The notes beneath the pieces were generated by a model that was not told the DNA's origin, searched no databases, and saw nothing but the letters and a program-made list of their open reading frames with translations. A DNA stretch of 64,000 bases from Rhizobium sp. Root1334. GTDB taxonomy: Bacteria > Pseudomonadota > Alphaproteobacteria > Rhizobiales > Rhizobiaceae. How positions within the stretch are numbered: position 1 is the first letter of the stretch; each line of letters begins with the position of its first letter. The position numbers and the translations under genes are program-made. Below are positions 54,817 to 63,802 of this stretch, in pieces. The stretch is taken from assembly GCF_001426665.1 (NCBI RefSeq), contig NZ_LMEY01000004.1:62001-126000 (forward strand), in the 5' to 3' direction.

Positions 54817-56067
54817 ATGCGCTACTCTGCCTTTTCCGTTTTTCTGAATGCCCTGCGCGGCAACAAAGGCTGGAGGCCAGCATGGCGCAGTCCGGTTCCG
54901 AAGAACCATTATGACGTTGTTATCATCGGCGGTGGCGGACATGGCCTTGCGACGGCCTATTACCTCGCCAAGGAGTTCGGCGTCACCAATGTGGCCGTGC
55001 TGGAAAAAGGCTATATCGGCTCCGGCAATGTCGGCCGCAACACCACGATCATCCGCTCCAACTATCTGCTGCAGGGCAACAACCCGTTTTACGAACTGTC
55101 GATGAAGCTCTGGGAGGGGCTGGAGCAGGATTTCAATTTCAACGCCATGGTCTCGCAGCGCGGCGTGCTGAACCTTTATCATTCCGACGCCCAGCGCGAT
55201 GCCTATACGCGGCGCGGTAATGCGATGCGGCTGCACGGCGTCGATGCCGACCTGCTCGATCGAAACGCCGTGCGCCAGATGCTGCCCTTCCTCGATTTCG
55301 ACAATGCCCGCTTCCCGATCCAGGGTGCCTTGATGCAGAAGCGCGGCGGCACCGTGCGCCATGACGCCGTTGCCTGGGGCTATGCCCGTGGCGCTGATAT
55401 GCGCGGCGTCGATATTATCCAGAATTGCGAAGTCACCGGCATCCGCCGCGAAAACGGCCGCGTCGTGGGCGTCGAGACCAGTCAGGGCTTTATCGGTTGC
55501 GGCAAGCTGGCGTTGGCTGCCGCCGGCAACTCCACCACCGTCGCTGATATGGTCGACATGAAGCTACCGATCGAAAGCCACGTGCTGCAGGCCTTCGTCT
55601 CGGAAGGGCTGAAGCCCTTTATCGACAATGTCGTCACCTTCGGTGCGGGGCATTTCTACGTCTCCCAGTCTGACAAAGGCGGCCTGGTCTTCGGTGGCGA
55701 TATCGATGGCTACAATTCCTATGCCCAGCGCGGCAATCTCGCGACAGTGGAACATGTCGCCGAAGCCGGTGTTGCGATGATCCCGGCCCTGTCGCGTGTC
55801 CGGGTTCTGCGCTCCTGGGGTGGCGTGATGGACATGAGCATGGACGGCTCGCCGATCATCGACCGCACGCATATCGACAATCTCTATCTGAACGCCGGCT
55901 GGTGTTACGGCGGCTTTAAGGCCACGCCCGCCTCCGGCTTCTGCTACGCCCATCTGATCGCCAGGAACGAGCCGCATGAAACAGGACGCGCCTTCCGGCT
56001 CGACCGGTTCGCACGCGGCCGGATGATCGATGAAAAGGGCGTCGGCTCGCAACCCAATCTGCATTGA
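54817..56067 (+). CDS. soxB: Sarcosine oxidase beta subunit-like (SoxB / MgdA candidate)
   Basis: A 416-residue flavoprotein, the size of heterotetrameric sarcosine oxidase beta. MRYSAFSVFLNALRGNKGW is the typical start, followed by the FAD motif VVIIGGGGHGLATAYYLA and GNVGRNTTIIRSNYLL. The block RGGTVRHDAVAWGYA holds a histidine near residue 182 that may be the covalent FMN site (inference). The enzyme oxidises an N-methyl group to methylene-THF. N-methylglutamate dehydrogenase subunits are homologous, so the substrate may be N-methylglutamate. ATG 54817 is chosen over a long upstream extension that is without homology. Confidence 0.93.
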   Translation: MRYSAFSVFLNALRGNKGWRPAWRSPVPKNHYDVVIIGGGGHGLATAYYLAKEFGVTNVAVLEKGYIGSGNVGRNTTIIRSNYLLQGNNPFYELSMKLWEGLEQDFNFNAMVSQRGVLNLYHSDAQRDAYTRRGNAMRLHGVDADLLDRNAVRQMLPFLDFDNARFPIQGALMQKRGGTVRHDAVAWGYARGADMRGVDIIQNCEVTGIRRENGRVVGVETSQGFIGCGKLALAAAGNSTTVADMVDMKLPIESHVLQAFVSEGLKPFIDNVVTFGAGHFYVSQSDKGGLVFGGDIDGYNSYAQRGNLATVEHVAEAGVAMIPALSRVRVLRSWGGVMDMSMDGSPIIDRTHIDNLYLNAGWCYGGFKATPASGFCYAHLIARNEPHETGRAFRLDRFARGRMIDEKGVGSQPNLH

Positions 56068-56076
56068 GGACTTCAC

Positions 56077-56349
56077 ATGGCCAGCCTGATCGCCTGCCCC
56101 CATTGCGGGCCGCGCCCCAAGGAAGAATTCACCGTCAAGGGTGACGCCGCAATCGTCCGCCCGGCACCCGATGCCGGCGAGGATGCCTGGTATGCCTATG
56201 TCTACCTGCGCGACAATCCGCGCGGCCGTCACAAGGAATATTGGCATCACACCTCCGGCTGCCGCCGCTGGCTTGTGGTCGAGCGCGATACGATGACCCA
56301 CATTGTCTATGCCATTACCGATGCCAGTGCTCCGGGAGAGACCGCATGA
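56077..56349 (+). CDS. soxD: Sarcosine oxidase delta subunit-like (SoxD / MgdB candidate)
   Basis: A 90-residue zinc-binding subunit. CPHCGPRPKEEF at the N-terminus and WHHTSGCRRWL in the second half supply the cysteine and histidine ligands; YVYLRDNPRGRHKEYW between them is diagnostic of SoxD. It starts nine bases after soxB, and its stop overlaps the soxA start (ATGA). Confidence 0.95.
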   Translation: MASLIACPHCGPRPKEEFTVKGDAAIVRPAPDAGEDAWYAYVYLRDNPRGRHKEYWHHTSGCRRWLVVERDTMTHIVYAITDASAPGETA

Positions 56350-59300
56350 GTTCCTATCGTCTCCCCAAAGGCGGCCGCATCGACCGCGCCAAGCCACTCG
56401 ATTTCACCTTCGACGGCAAACCGATGCAGGGTTTTGCTGGTGACACGCTGGCCTCGGCGTTGCTGGCCAATGGCCGCCAGCTCGTTGGCCGCAGCTTCAA
56501 GTATCACCGTCCACGCGGTATCCTGACCGCGGGTGCCGCCGAGCCGAATGCCCTGGTGACGATCGGCGAAGGCGGACGCACCGAAGCCAATACCCGCGCC
56601 ACGCTCGTCGAGCTCTATCGCGGCCTGACGGCGAAAAGCCAGAACCGCTGGCCTTCGGTCGATTTCGATCTTGGCGCCGTCAACAGCCTGCTCTCGCCCT
56701 TCCTCGGTGCCGGGTTCTATTACAAGACCTTCATGTGGCCGGCAGCGTTCTGGGAAAAGGTCTATGAGCCGATCATCCGCAAGGCCGCGGGCCTTGGCCG
56801 CGCCACCTATCAGCCCGATCCCGACACCTACGAAAAATGCTGGGCGCATTGCGACCTGCTGGTCATTGGCGCCGGCCCTGCGGGGTTGGCCGCTGCGCTG
56901 ACGGCTGGCCGCGCCGGTGCCCGCGTCATCCTTGCCGACGAAGGTTTTGAGCCGGGCGGTTCGCTGCTTTCCGAAACGGCGCCGGTCGGCGGAAAATCTG
57001 CGACCGATCTGCTGACAAAGACGCTTGCCGAACTGGCGGACCTGCCCAATGTCCGTATTTTCTCCCGCACGACCGTGTTTGGCTGGTACGATGGCAATGT
57101 CTTCGGCGCCGTCGAAAGCGTGCAGAAAAACACGGCCACGGTGGACCCGAACCGGCCAGTCGAGCGCATCTGGCGTATCGCCGCCAGAGAGGCAATCCTC
57201 GCCTCCGGCGCTGAAGAACGGCCGCTAGTATTCGGCGGCAACGATATTCCCGGCGTCATGATGGCGGGCGCTATGCGCTCCTATCTCAATCGCCAAGCCA
57301 TCGCACCCGGAAAAAGCACGGTCCTCTTTACCAACGATGCCTCCGGTTACGCGACCGCTGCCGATCTGGAAGCGGCCGGCCTCGATGTCGCGGCCATTGT
57401 CGATAGCCGCCCGGATGCGGCACGCACCTGGTCCGGCAAGGCACGTATTCTCGCAGGCACTGTGGTCGATGCCAATGGCGGCAAGAACCTCAAGGACGTG
57501 ACCGTCCTCAACAACGGCCGGACCGAAACCATCGAGGCAGACGCGCTCGGCATGTCCGGCGGCTGGAGCCCCATCATCCATCTTGCCTGCCATCGCGGTG
57601 CAAAGCCGGTCTGGTCGGATGCCAAAGCCGCATTTCTTGCACCGGAGAAGCAGGAGGGCCTGACCATCGCCGGGGCCGCCGCAGGCATCGGCAGTGTCGA
57701 AGCCTGCCTTGCAGACGGCGCCGGTAAAGCGGTGTCTGTCCTGCAGACACTCGGCTTCTCGAATGCAACGGCCGCTTTCGCCGCGGCAGCCGACACGGCA
57801 ACCATTTCGAAACCGCTCTGGCGCATCCACGGATCGAAGGGCAAGGCATTCGTCGATTACCAGAACGACGTCCACCTCAAGGATCTCGGCCTGGCCGTCA
57901 ACGAAGGCTATGGCCATGTCGAGCTTGCCAAGCGCTACACCACCAACGGCATGGCGACCGATCAGGGCAAGCTGTCGAACATCAACGCCATCGGCATTCT
58001 CGCCGAAGCGCGCAAGGTATCGCCCGCCGATGTCGGCACGACGACCTTCCGCCCTTTCTATACGCCGCTCTCCTTCGGTGCGCTGACCGGCGCTTCCAAG
58101 GGCAAGCACTTCCAGCCGGTGCGCAAATCGCCACTGCACGATTGGGCCAAAAAGAACGGCGCGGTCTTCGTCGAAACCGGCCTCTGGTATCGCTCCTCCT
58201 GGTTCCCGAAATCAGGCGAAACGACTTGGCGCGAGAGCGTCGATCGCGAAGTGCTGAATGTTCGTAAGAATGCGGGCATCTGCGATGTCTCGACCCTCGG
58301 CAAAATCGAAATCTTCGGCAAGGACGCAGCAGAATTCCTCAATCGGGTCTATTGCAACGCTTTCCTTAAGCTGCCGGTCAGCAAGGCGCGTTACGGCCTG
58401 ATGTTGCGCGAGGATGGCATGATCTACGACGACGGCACGACCAGCCGGCTGAGCGAAACCCATTTCTTCATGACGACGACCACGGCCTATGCGGCCGGAG
58501 TCATGAACCATCTGGAATTCTGCGCCCAGGCGCTATGGCCCGATCTCGACGTCCAGTTCTCGTCTTCGACCGATCAATGGGCGCAGATTGCCGTTGCCGG
58601 GCCAAAGTCTCGCCTGATCCTGCAGACACTGGTGGATGAGGATATTTCCGATGCAGCCTTCCCATTCCTAGGCGCCAAGGAGGTGTCACTCTGCGGCGGC
58701 AAGCTGACCGGCCGCCTGTTCCGCATTTCCTTCTCCGGCGAACTGGCCTACGAACTGGCGGTTCCTGCCGGCTATGGCGAAGCGGTCGCCGATGCCATCA
58801 TGGAAGCAGGCGCGCCGCACGGCATCTGCCCCTATGGGGTCGAGGCACTCGGCGTCATGCGCATAGAGAAGGGCCATGTCACCCATTCCGAAATCAACGG
58901 CACCGTCATTCCCTCCGATCTCGGCTTTGCCAAGATGGTCTCCACAACCAAGCCGGACTTCATCGGCAAGGCGATGCTGTCACGCGAAGGCATGACCGCG
59001 GATGACCGGCTCTCGCTCGTCGGCGTCAAGCCGCTCGATCCGGCGACAACCTTCAAGACGGGCTCCCATATCCTGTCGGACGGCGCCGTTCCGTCGCTCG
59101 ACAACGATCAGGGTTATGTTTCCTCCAGCTGCTACTCGCCGAATCTTGGCTCGACCATCGGCCTGGCTCTGGTCAAACATGGCCCCACGCGTCACGGCGA
59201 ACATGTCACCGTCTGGAACGACCTCAAAAACGAATACACCAAGGCCGTGCTGTGCAGCCCGGTTTTCTTTGATCCGGAAAACGGAAAGCTCCATGGCTGA
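56346..59300 (+). CDS. soxA: Sarcosine oxidase alpha subunit-like (SoxA / MgdC candidate)
   Basis: A 984-residue large subunit. The N-terminus has the 2Fe-2S-ferredoxin-like fold (FTFDGKPMQGFAGDTLASAL), then an NAD-binding flavoprotein domain from about residue 170 (CDLLVIGAGPAGLAAALTAG), and from about residue 600 a GCV-T folate-binding domain (CDVSTLGKIEIFGKDAAEFL and later GLMLREDGMIYDDGTTSRL). The last domain takes up the methyl carbon on THF. ATG 56346 overlaps the soxD stop, and the last eight bases overlap soxG. Confidence 0.95.
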   Translation: MSSYRLPKGGRIDRAKPLDFTFDGKPMQGFAGDTLASALLANGRQLVGRSFKYHRPRGILTAGAAEPNALVTIGEGGRTEANTRATLVELYRGLTAKSQNRWPSVDFDLGAVNSLLSPFLGAGFYYKTFMWPAAFWEKVYEPIIRKAAGLGRATYQPDPDTYEKCWAHCDLLVIGAGPAGLAAALTAGRAGARVILADEGFEPGGSLLSETAPVGGKSATDLLTKTLAELADLPNVRIFSRTTVFGWYDGNVFGAVESVQKNTATVDPNRPVERIWRIAAREAILASGAEERPLVFGGNDIPGVMMAGAMRSYLNRQAIAPGKSTVLFTNDASGYATAADLEAAGLDVAAIVDSRPDAARTWSGKARILAGTVVDANGGKNLKDVTVLNNGRTETIEADALGMSGGWSPIIHLACHRGAKPVWSDAKAAFLAPEKQEGLTIAGAAAGIGSVEACLADGAGKAVSVLQTLGFSNATAAFAAAADTATISKPLWRIHGSKGKAFVDYQNDVHLKDLGLAVNEGYGHVELAKRYTTNGMATDQGKLSNINAIGILAEARKVSPADVGTTTFRPFYTPLSFGALTGASKGKHFQPVRKSPLHDWAKKNGAVFVETGLWYRSSWFPKSGETTWRESVDREVLNVRKNAGICDVSTLGKIEIFGKDAAEFLNRVYCNAFLKLPVSKARYGLMLREDGMIYDDGTTSRLSETHFFMTTTTAYAAGVMNHLEFCAQALWPDLDVQFSSSTDQWAQIAVAGPKSRLILQTLVDEDISDAAFPFLGAKEVSLCGGKLTGRLFRISFSGELAYELAVPAGYGEAVADAIMEAGAPHGICPYGVEALGVMRIEKGHVTHSEINGTVIPSDLGFAKMVSTTKPDFIGKAMLSREGMTADDRLSLVGVKPLDPATTFKTGSHILSDGAVPSLDNDQGYVSSSCYSPNLGSTIGLALVKHGPTRHGEHVTVWNDLKNEYTKAVLCSPVFFDPENGKLHG

Positions 59301-59865
59301 TTTTGCGCTCCTCCATCGCCCTGCCCTCGCCAACGCCAAGTCCGGCTCGTTTGGCGCACCATCCTCCAACGGGCGGATTACGATGACAGCCTTGCCGGAA
59401 GGACATGTTCTGCATGTTCTGGCCACGCGCGGCAGCGGTGATCTGACAGGGCTCATTCCCCGGATTGGCGACGGCAGCACGTATGCCGTGCGCCCGTATG
59501 GTCCTGGACAATGGTTCGTCATCGGTGACGCGCCTCTTTCGGCGGCGGAGATTTTCGGCAAGACACCGGTCCTGGATGGCAAGGCGTCCATTTCCGATCA
59601 AGGCCACGGTCGCGTCCGGATCGGCATCAGTGGCACGCCGGTGGAGGCGGTGCTTGCCAAGGGAACAGCGGTCGATCTCGCCGTGTCGAATTTCCCGGTT
59701 GGCCATTCGGCAATGACCCTGATCGGTCATATTTCGGCACTCATTTCCCGGACGGGACCGGAAAGCTTCGAGCTTCTTGTGCTGCGCGGCTTCGCCGAAA
59801 GCCTCTGGGATGAACTCATCGAGATGGGCCTTGAATTCGGCGTGGATGCAAAAACGGCACGTTAG
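59293..59865 (+). CDS. soxG: Sarcosine oxidase gamma subunit-like (SoxG / MgdD candidate)
   Basis: A 190-residue subunit with a partial GCV-T-like fold. TYAVRPYGPGQWFVIGD and GHGRVRIGISGTPVEAVLAKG are SoxG-type, and TGPESFELLVLRGFAESLWD closes the protein. It overlaps the end of soxA by eight bases, so all four sox genes are translationally linked in the order B-D-A-G. Confidence 0.93.
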   Translation: MADFALLHRPALANAKSGSFGAPSSNGRITMTALPEGHVLHVLATRGSGDLTGLIPRIGDGSTYAVRPYGPGQWFVIGDAPLSAAEIFGKTPVLDGKASISDQGHGRVRIGISGTPVEAVLAKGTAVDLAVSNFPVGHSAMTLIGHISALISRTGPESFELLVLRGFAESLWDELIEMGLEFGVDAKTAR

Positions 59866-60018
59866 AGCAACTGTCTCGTAAAGCAGCACTTTCCGTCCAA
59901 TTTTCCGATTGTCTCAGCGCAAAGCATCGTCCATGCTTGTCGTGTTCGTGAAGTGAGACGCAGGCGGCCTGCCGTGCATTCCATTCGCGGATTTTGATTT
60001 TTGCAGGAGGATAGCGCC

Positions 60019-60159
60019 ATGGCCAAAGGACAAGTAAAAAGCAACAAGGAAGTCAGGAAGCCGAAGAAGGACAAGGTTGCAGCCAAGGCAGCCACCCCTT
60101 TCGCCGCAACGACATCCAAGGAAGTACCCAAGCTCTCTGGCGCAAAGCCGAAGAAGTAA
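60019..60159 (+). CDS. Small lysine-rich protein (46 residues), unknown function
   Basis: The reading frame MAKGQVKSNKEVRKPKKDKV, then AAKAATPFAAT and a KPKK end, is very basic and probably unstructured. A strong GGAGG ribosome site lies seven bases before ATG 60019, and a terminator follows its stop by 11 bases; together these support a real gene despite its size. I recall similar small lysine-rich proteins from other Proteobacteria, but cannot name a function. Nucleic-acid binding is possible from composition alone. Confidence 0.65.
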   Translation: MAKGQVKSNKEVRKPKKDKVAAKAATPFAATTSKEVPKLSGAKPKK

Positions 60160-60170
60160 GGATGATTGAT

Positions 60171-60204
60171 AAGGGCGGCGCTGGCGATCTGGCGCCGCCC
60201 TTTT
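60171..60204. terminator. Bidirectional terminator between the small protein gene and hutC
   Basis: AAGGGCGGCGC at 60171-60181 pairs perfectly with GCGCCGCCCTT at 60192-60202 (11 bp, 10-base loop) and continues into TTTT. An A-run is absent on the hutC side, but the stem immediately follows the hutC stop. Confidence 0.8.
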
Positions 60205-60975
60205 CTATTTCGGCTGCGATGGCGTAAAGTTGGCAATCAGCGCGTGGCGTTCGCCCGGATAGATGAGGCGTACGTGGGTGACATAGGAGCCGTTGCTCCA
60301 TGTCCGCCGCTCGACCGTCAAACACGGTGTTCCACTGGGGATTGCCAAGGCCGCCGCAATCGTCTCATCGGCCGCGATGGCCCGGATCGTATGTTCGGCC
60401 GCACTCCAGGGGACACGGTTCAGGAGCCACGGCCCCGGAGCTTCAACCTCAAAGCTCTCCGCCGCCGCATCCGGTACCGCCGTCAGATTGATCAGGCGCT
60501 GCTCGAAGCAAAATGGCCTCGCGCCTCCGAAATGCGTACAGTTTATCTCCAGAATCGAAGCCGTGGCATCGAGGTCGAGCCTGTTTTTATCGTCAGCCGT
60601 GCTGCGGCGCCGGGTCTTGCTCAGCAACCGGTAGTCATAGGCTAGCCCAAGCGACTGGACCTCCAGCTTGATGTCGCGAATTTCCAATACGGCCGATTGC
60701 GCCCGTGGCTGGGTGACATAACTCCCCGACTTACGCCGCCGCTCGATCAAGCCGGTCTTTGCCAGCTGCGTCAGCGCCTTGTTCACGGTCATCCGCGAAC
60801 ATTTGTATTGCTCGGCCAGATCCACTTCGAACGGAATGCGGAAGCCCGGCTGCCATTCACCCGAGAGAATGCGATCCTCGATATCGCCGAGGATACGCTG
60901 ATGCAGAGACAGGTCGCCTGCACTTTCGGCAAGCGGCCCATCAACAGCCTGATCGATATCCTGCAATTTCACCAA
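60205..60975 (-). CDS. hutC: Histidine utilization repressor
   Basis: A 256-residue GntR-family regulator of the HutC subclass. The N-terminal winged helix reads RIPFEVDLAEQYKCSRMTVNKAL, and a UTRA sensor domain follows (SLGLAYDYRL, later GTPCLTVERRTWSNGSYVTH). HutC proteins repress hut genes and are relieved by urocanate. The start is TTG 60975, with GGTGAG upstream; GTG 60972 is next to it. It lies 88 bp downstream of hutF on the same strand. Confidence 0.92.
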   Translation of the reverse strand: MVKLQDIDQAVDGPLAESAGDLSLHQRILGDIEDRILSGEWQPGFRIPFEVDLAEQYKCSRMTVNKALTQLAKTGLIERRRKSGSYVTQPRAQSAVLEIRDIKLEVQSLGLAYDYRLLSKTRRRSTADDKNRLDLDATASILEINCTHFGGARPFCFEQRLINLTAVPDAAAESFEVEAPGPWLLNRVPWSAAEHTIRAIAADETIAAALAIPSGTPCLTVERRTWSNGSYVTHVRLIYPGERHALIANFTPSQPK

Positions 60976-61063
60976 GGTCTCACCTTCCGCACATCCGGTT
61001 CGGTACTAGCAGAAACTGTGTATCGCCGCTTGCCTGGAAAGACGTGGTAGCGAACCCCGCCGC

Positions 61064-62404
61064 TCAGGCCAACAGTTCACGCATGGCGGCACGGAATTTC
61101 GCCGATATTTCATCCCGCTTGTGGTGACGCCCGCCTTCGACCTGCTTCCGGCCTGCCACCCAGACAGTTTCAGGTTTCGTGCCGTTGGCAAACAGCCAGG
61201 AATCCAGAGCCGCATCCTCCGTGAGATCGCCATCCGGCGCCCGCAGGCTGACGAAATCCGCGGCATTGCCGGTAGCGATCCCGGCCTTCCCGGCCAGCGC
61301 AATCCCACCACCGTCGACACCACCATCAAACAAGGCACGGCCGGTCGACTGGCCGGGGGCCGCCAGAACATTGCGGGAGCGATGCGCCAGACGCTGCGAA
61401 TATTCCAGCTGGCGCAGTTCGTCCGGCAGGCCGATCAGCACGTTTGAATCCGAACCGATGCCGAATTTGCCGCCCGCCTCACCGAACACGACCGCATTGA
61501 AGGTGCCGTCGCCGAGATTGGCCTCCGTGATCGGGCAAAGGCCGGCAATCGCCTTGCTCTTAGCCATCCGGCGGGTCTCGTCGTCGGTCATGTGAGTGGC
61601 ATGGATCAGGCACCAGCGGCCATCGAGCCCGGCATTGTCGAGCAACCATTCGACCGGCCGCGCACCGGACCATGCGATGCAGTCCTCGACTTCCTTGACC
61701 TGTTCAGCCACGTGAATATGGATCGGACCATCTTTCGCCATCGCCACAACGGCCGAAAGCTCATCTGGCGTCACGGCCCGCAGCGAATGCGGCGCGACAC
61801 CGACCCGGCCATCCGGCAATCCCTTGACGGCGGAACGGCAGCCATCGAGCAACCGCTCGAAGCTCTCGACCGTATTGATGAACCGGCGCTGACCTTCATT
61901 CGGTGCTGCGCCGCCAAAGGTCGAATGGGCATAGAAAACCGGAAGCAGCGTGAGGCCAATTCCTGTCCATGAGGCCGCCGCAGCGATCCGTTGCGCCATT
62001 TCGGAAATGTCGGCATAGGCATGCCCATCGATATCATGATGCAGATAATGGAACTCGCCGACGCGCGAGAAGCCCGCTTCCAGCATTTCCATATAGAGCT
62101 GACTGGCAACCGCTTCAGCATGATCCGGCGTCATCGTCAGCGCAAACCGGTACATGACATTGCGCCAGCTCCAGAAGCTGTCGGCGCCGGGGCCACGAGT
62201 TTCAGCGAGGCCCGCCATGCCGCGCTGGAAAGCGTGGCTGTGCAGGTTCGGCATGCCGGGTACCAGGATATCGTGCCGCTCATCACCCGTTCGCACCGCG
62301 GTGTCCGCCTCGATCGTAGCAATCTGGCCGCCCTCGATCGTCAGCCGTACATCCTTCTGCCATCCCGACGGCGTCAAAGCCGATTTCGCATGAATGCTGG
62401 CCAA
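61064..62404 (-). CDS. hutF: Formimidoylglutamate deiminase
   Basis: A 446-residue amidohydrolase-superfamily enzyme that converts N-formimidoyl-L-glutamate to N-formyl-L-glutamate and ammonia in the five-step histidine pathway. The metal site is PNLHSHAFQRGMAGLAE near residue 54, and later ligands are in IHIHVAEQ and LIHATHMTDDE; GIGSDSNVL contains the last aspartate. The start is TTG 62404. It faces hutI across a palindromic operator. Its presence implies a downstream N-formylglutamate amidohydrolase (HutG), not seen here. Confidence 0.94.
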   Translation of the reverse strand: MASIHAKSALTPSGWQKDVRLTIEGGQIATIEADTAVRTGDERHDILVPGMPNLHSHAFQRGMAGLAETRGPGADSFWSWRNVMYRFALTMTPDHAEAVASQLYMEMLEAGFSRVGEFHYLHHDIDGHAYADISEMAQRIAAAASWTGIGLTLLPVFYAHSTFGGAAPNEGQRRFINTVESFERLLDGCRSAVKGLPDGRVGVAPHSLRAVTPDELSAVVAMAKDGPIHIHVAEQVKEVEDCIAWSGARPVEWLLDNAGLDGRWCLIHATHMTDDETRRMAKSKAIAGLCPITEANLGDGTFNAVVFGEAGGKFGIGSDSNVLIGLPDELRQLEYSQRLAHRSRNVLAAPGQSTGRALFDGGVDGGGIALAGKAGIATGNAADFVSLRAPDGDLTEDAALDSWLFANGTKPETVWVAGRKQVEGGRHHKRDEISAKFRAAMRELLA

Positions 62405-62460
62405 GGCCTCATCCCTTCCTGACTGCGTTGTTCAAAAAAAACCACTTGCGCTCATTTTCT

Positions 62461-62476
62461 TTATGTCTATACATAA
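62461..62476. promoter_or_regulatory. Putative HutC operator
   Basis: TTATGTCTATACATAA has 6-bp perfectly complementary arms (TTATGT/ACATAA) around CTAT, and it lies between the divergent hutF and hutI starts, 57 and 29 bp away. The TGTCTATACA core resembles known HutC sites. It is likely to control both directions. Confidence 0.65.
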
Positions 62477-62504
62477 TGACACGAAAAGGAAAGGCTAGAA
62501 AACG

Positions 62505-63755
62505 ATGTCTTCCATAAAATCGCCGCCAGACAGCCCCCGGCCAACCACCTGTGATCGCCTCTGGCGAAACGCACGGCTTGCGACGCTCAACCCTTCCTTG
62601 CCGGGCCTTGGCCTTGTCGAAGACGGCGTCATTGCGGTTCAGGACGGCCGCATCCTTTTTGCCGGCAACGCGGCAGAACTGCCTTTCCCGATCGAAAACG
62701 CCGCCGAGATCATCGATTGTGGCGGCCGCTGGATTACACCGGGCCTGATCGACTGCCACACACATCTGGTTCACGCCGGTGACCGCGCCAACGAATTCGA
62801 GATGCGGCTTGCAGGCGCAACCTATGAAGAAGTCGCCCGTGCCGGTGGCGGCATCGTGTCCTCGGTCCGGTCGCTACGTAAAGCGAGCGAAGATGAGCTT
62901 GTCGCCCAGTCGCTTCCCCGTCTCGACGCCTTGATGGCTGAAGGTGTGACCACCGTCGAAATCAAATCCGGCTACGGTCTCGATCTCGAAAACGAAGCCA
63001 AGGCGCTACGCGCCGCGCGCCGTCTTGGTGAAGAACGCGACGTGGCTGTTCGCACCACCTTTCTTGGTGCACATGCGTTGCCGCCGGAATTCAAGGGCGA
63101 CAAGGCCGGTTACGTGGCCAAGGTCGTTGGCGAAATGCTGCCGGCCATTGCAGCCGAGGGTCTGGCCGATGCGGTCGATGGCTTCTGCGAAGGCATCGCC
63201 TTCTCGACCGATGAGATGCGGCTGGTCTTCGATGCAGCCAAGGCCCACGGCCTGCCGGTCAAGCTGCACGCCGATCAGCTCTCCAACCTGCATGGCGCAG
63301 CACTTGCGGCCGAGTATGGTGCGCTGTCGGCCGATCATCTTGAATACACCGATGAAGCTGGCGCAGAGGCGATGGCAAAAAGCGGCACCGTCGCTGTCAT
63401 TCTGCCCGGCGCGTACTACTTTATCCGCGAAACCAAGAAGCCGCCAATTGATCTTTTCCGCAAAGCGGGCGTCGCCATGGCAATCGCCACCGATAACAAT
63501 CCCGGCACCTCGCCGCTGACCTCGCTGCTTTTGACGATGAACATGGCGGCAACATTGTTTGGCATGACAGTCACCGAGTGCATCGCCGGCGTGACCCGCG
63601 AAGCAGCAAGAGCGCTCGGCCTCGTCGACGAAGTGGGGACGCTGGAACCCGGAAAATGGGCCGATTTTGCCATCTGGAATATCGAGCGACCGGCCGAACT
63701 CGTCTATCGCATGGGCTTCAACCCGCTGCATGCGCGCGTCCGCAACGGACATTGA
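62505..63755 (+). CDS. hutI: Imidazolonepropionase
   Basis: A 416-residue amidohydrolase that opens the ring of 4-imidazolone-5-propanoate to give N-formimidoyl-L-glutamate. The metal-binding start is [20 protein letters not shown], with [19 protein letters not shown] and [11 protein letters not shown] further on. ATG 62505 follows AAAGGAAAGG. It heads the plus-strand hut operon, with hutH 47 bp downstream. Confidence 0.96.
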   Translation: MSSIKSPPDSPRPTTCDRLWRNARLATLNPSLPGLGLVEDGVIAVQDGRILFAGNAAELPFPIENAAEIIDCGGRWITPGLIDCHTHLVHAGDRANEFEMRLAGATYEEVARAGGGIVSSVRSLRKASEDELVAQSLPRLDALMAEGVTTVEIKSGYGLDLENEAKALRAARRLGEERDVAVRTTFLGAHALPPEFKGDKAGYVAKVVGEMLPAIAAEGLADAVDGFCEGIAFSTDEMRLVFDAAKAHGLPVKLHADQLSNLHGAALAAEYGALSADHLEYTDEAGAEAMAKSGTVAVILPGAYYFIRETKKPPIDLFRKAGVAMAIATDNNPGTSPLTSLLLTMNMAATLFGMTVTECIAGVTREAARALGLVDEVGTLEPGKWADFAIWNIERPAELVYRMGFNPLHARVRNGH

Positions 63756-63802
63756 TTTTAAAGCACGCGGTTGGGAGACCCGTGCATTGGTGAGGACTGC
63801 AC

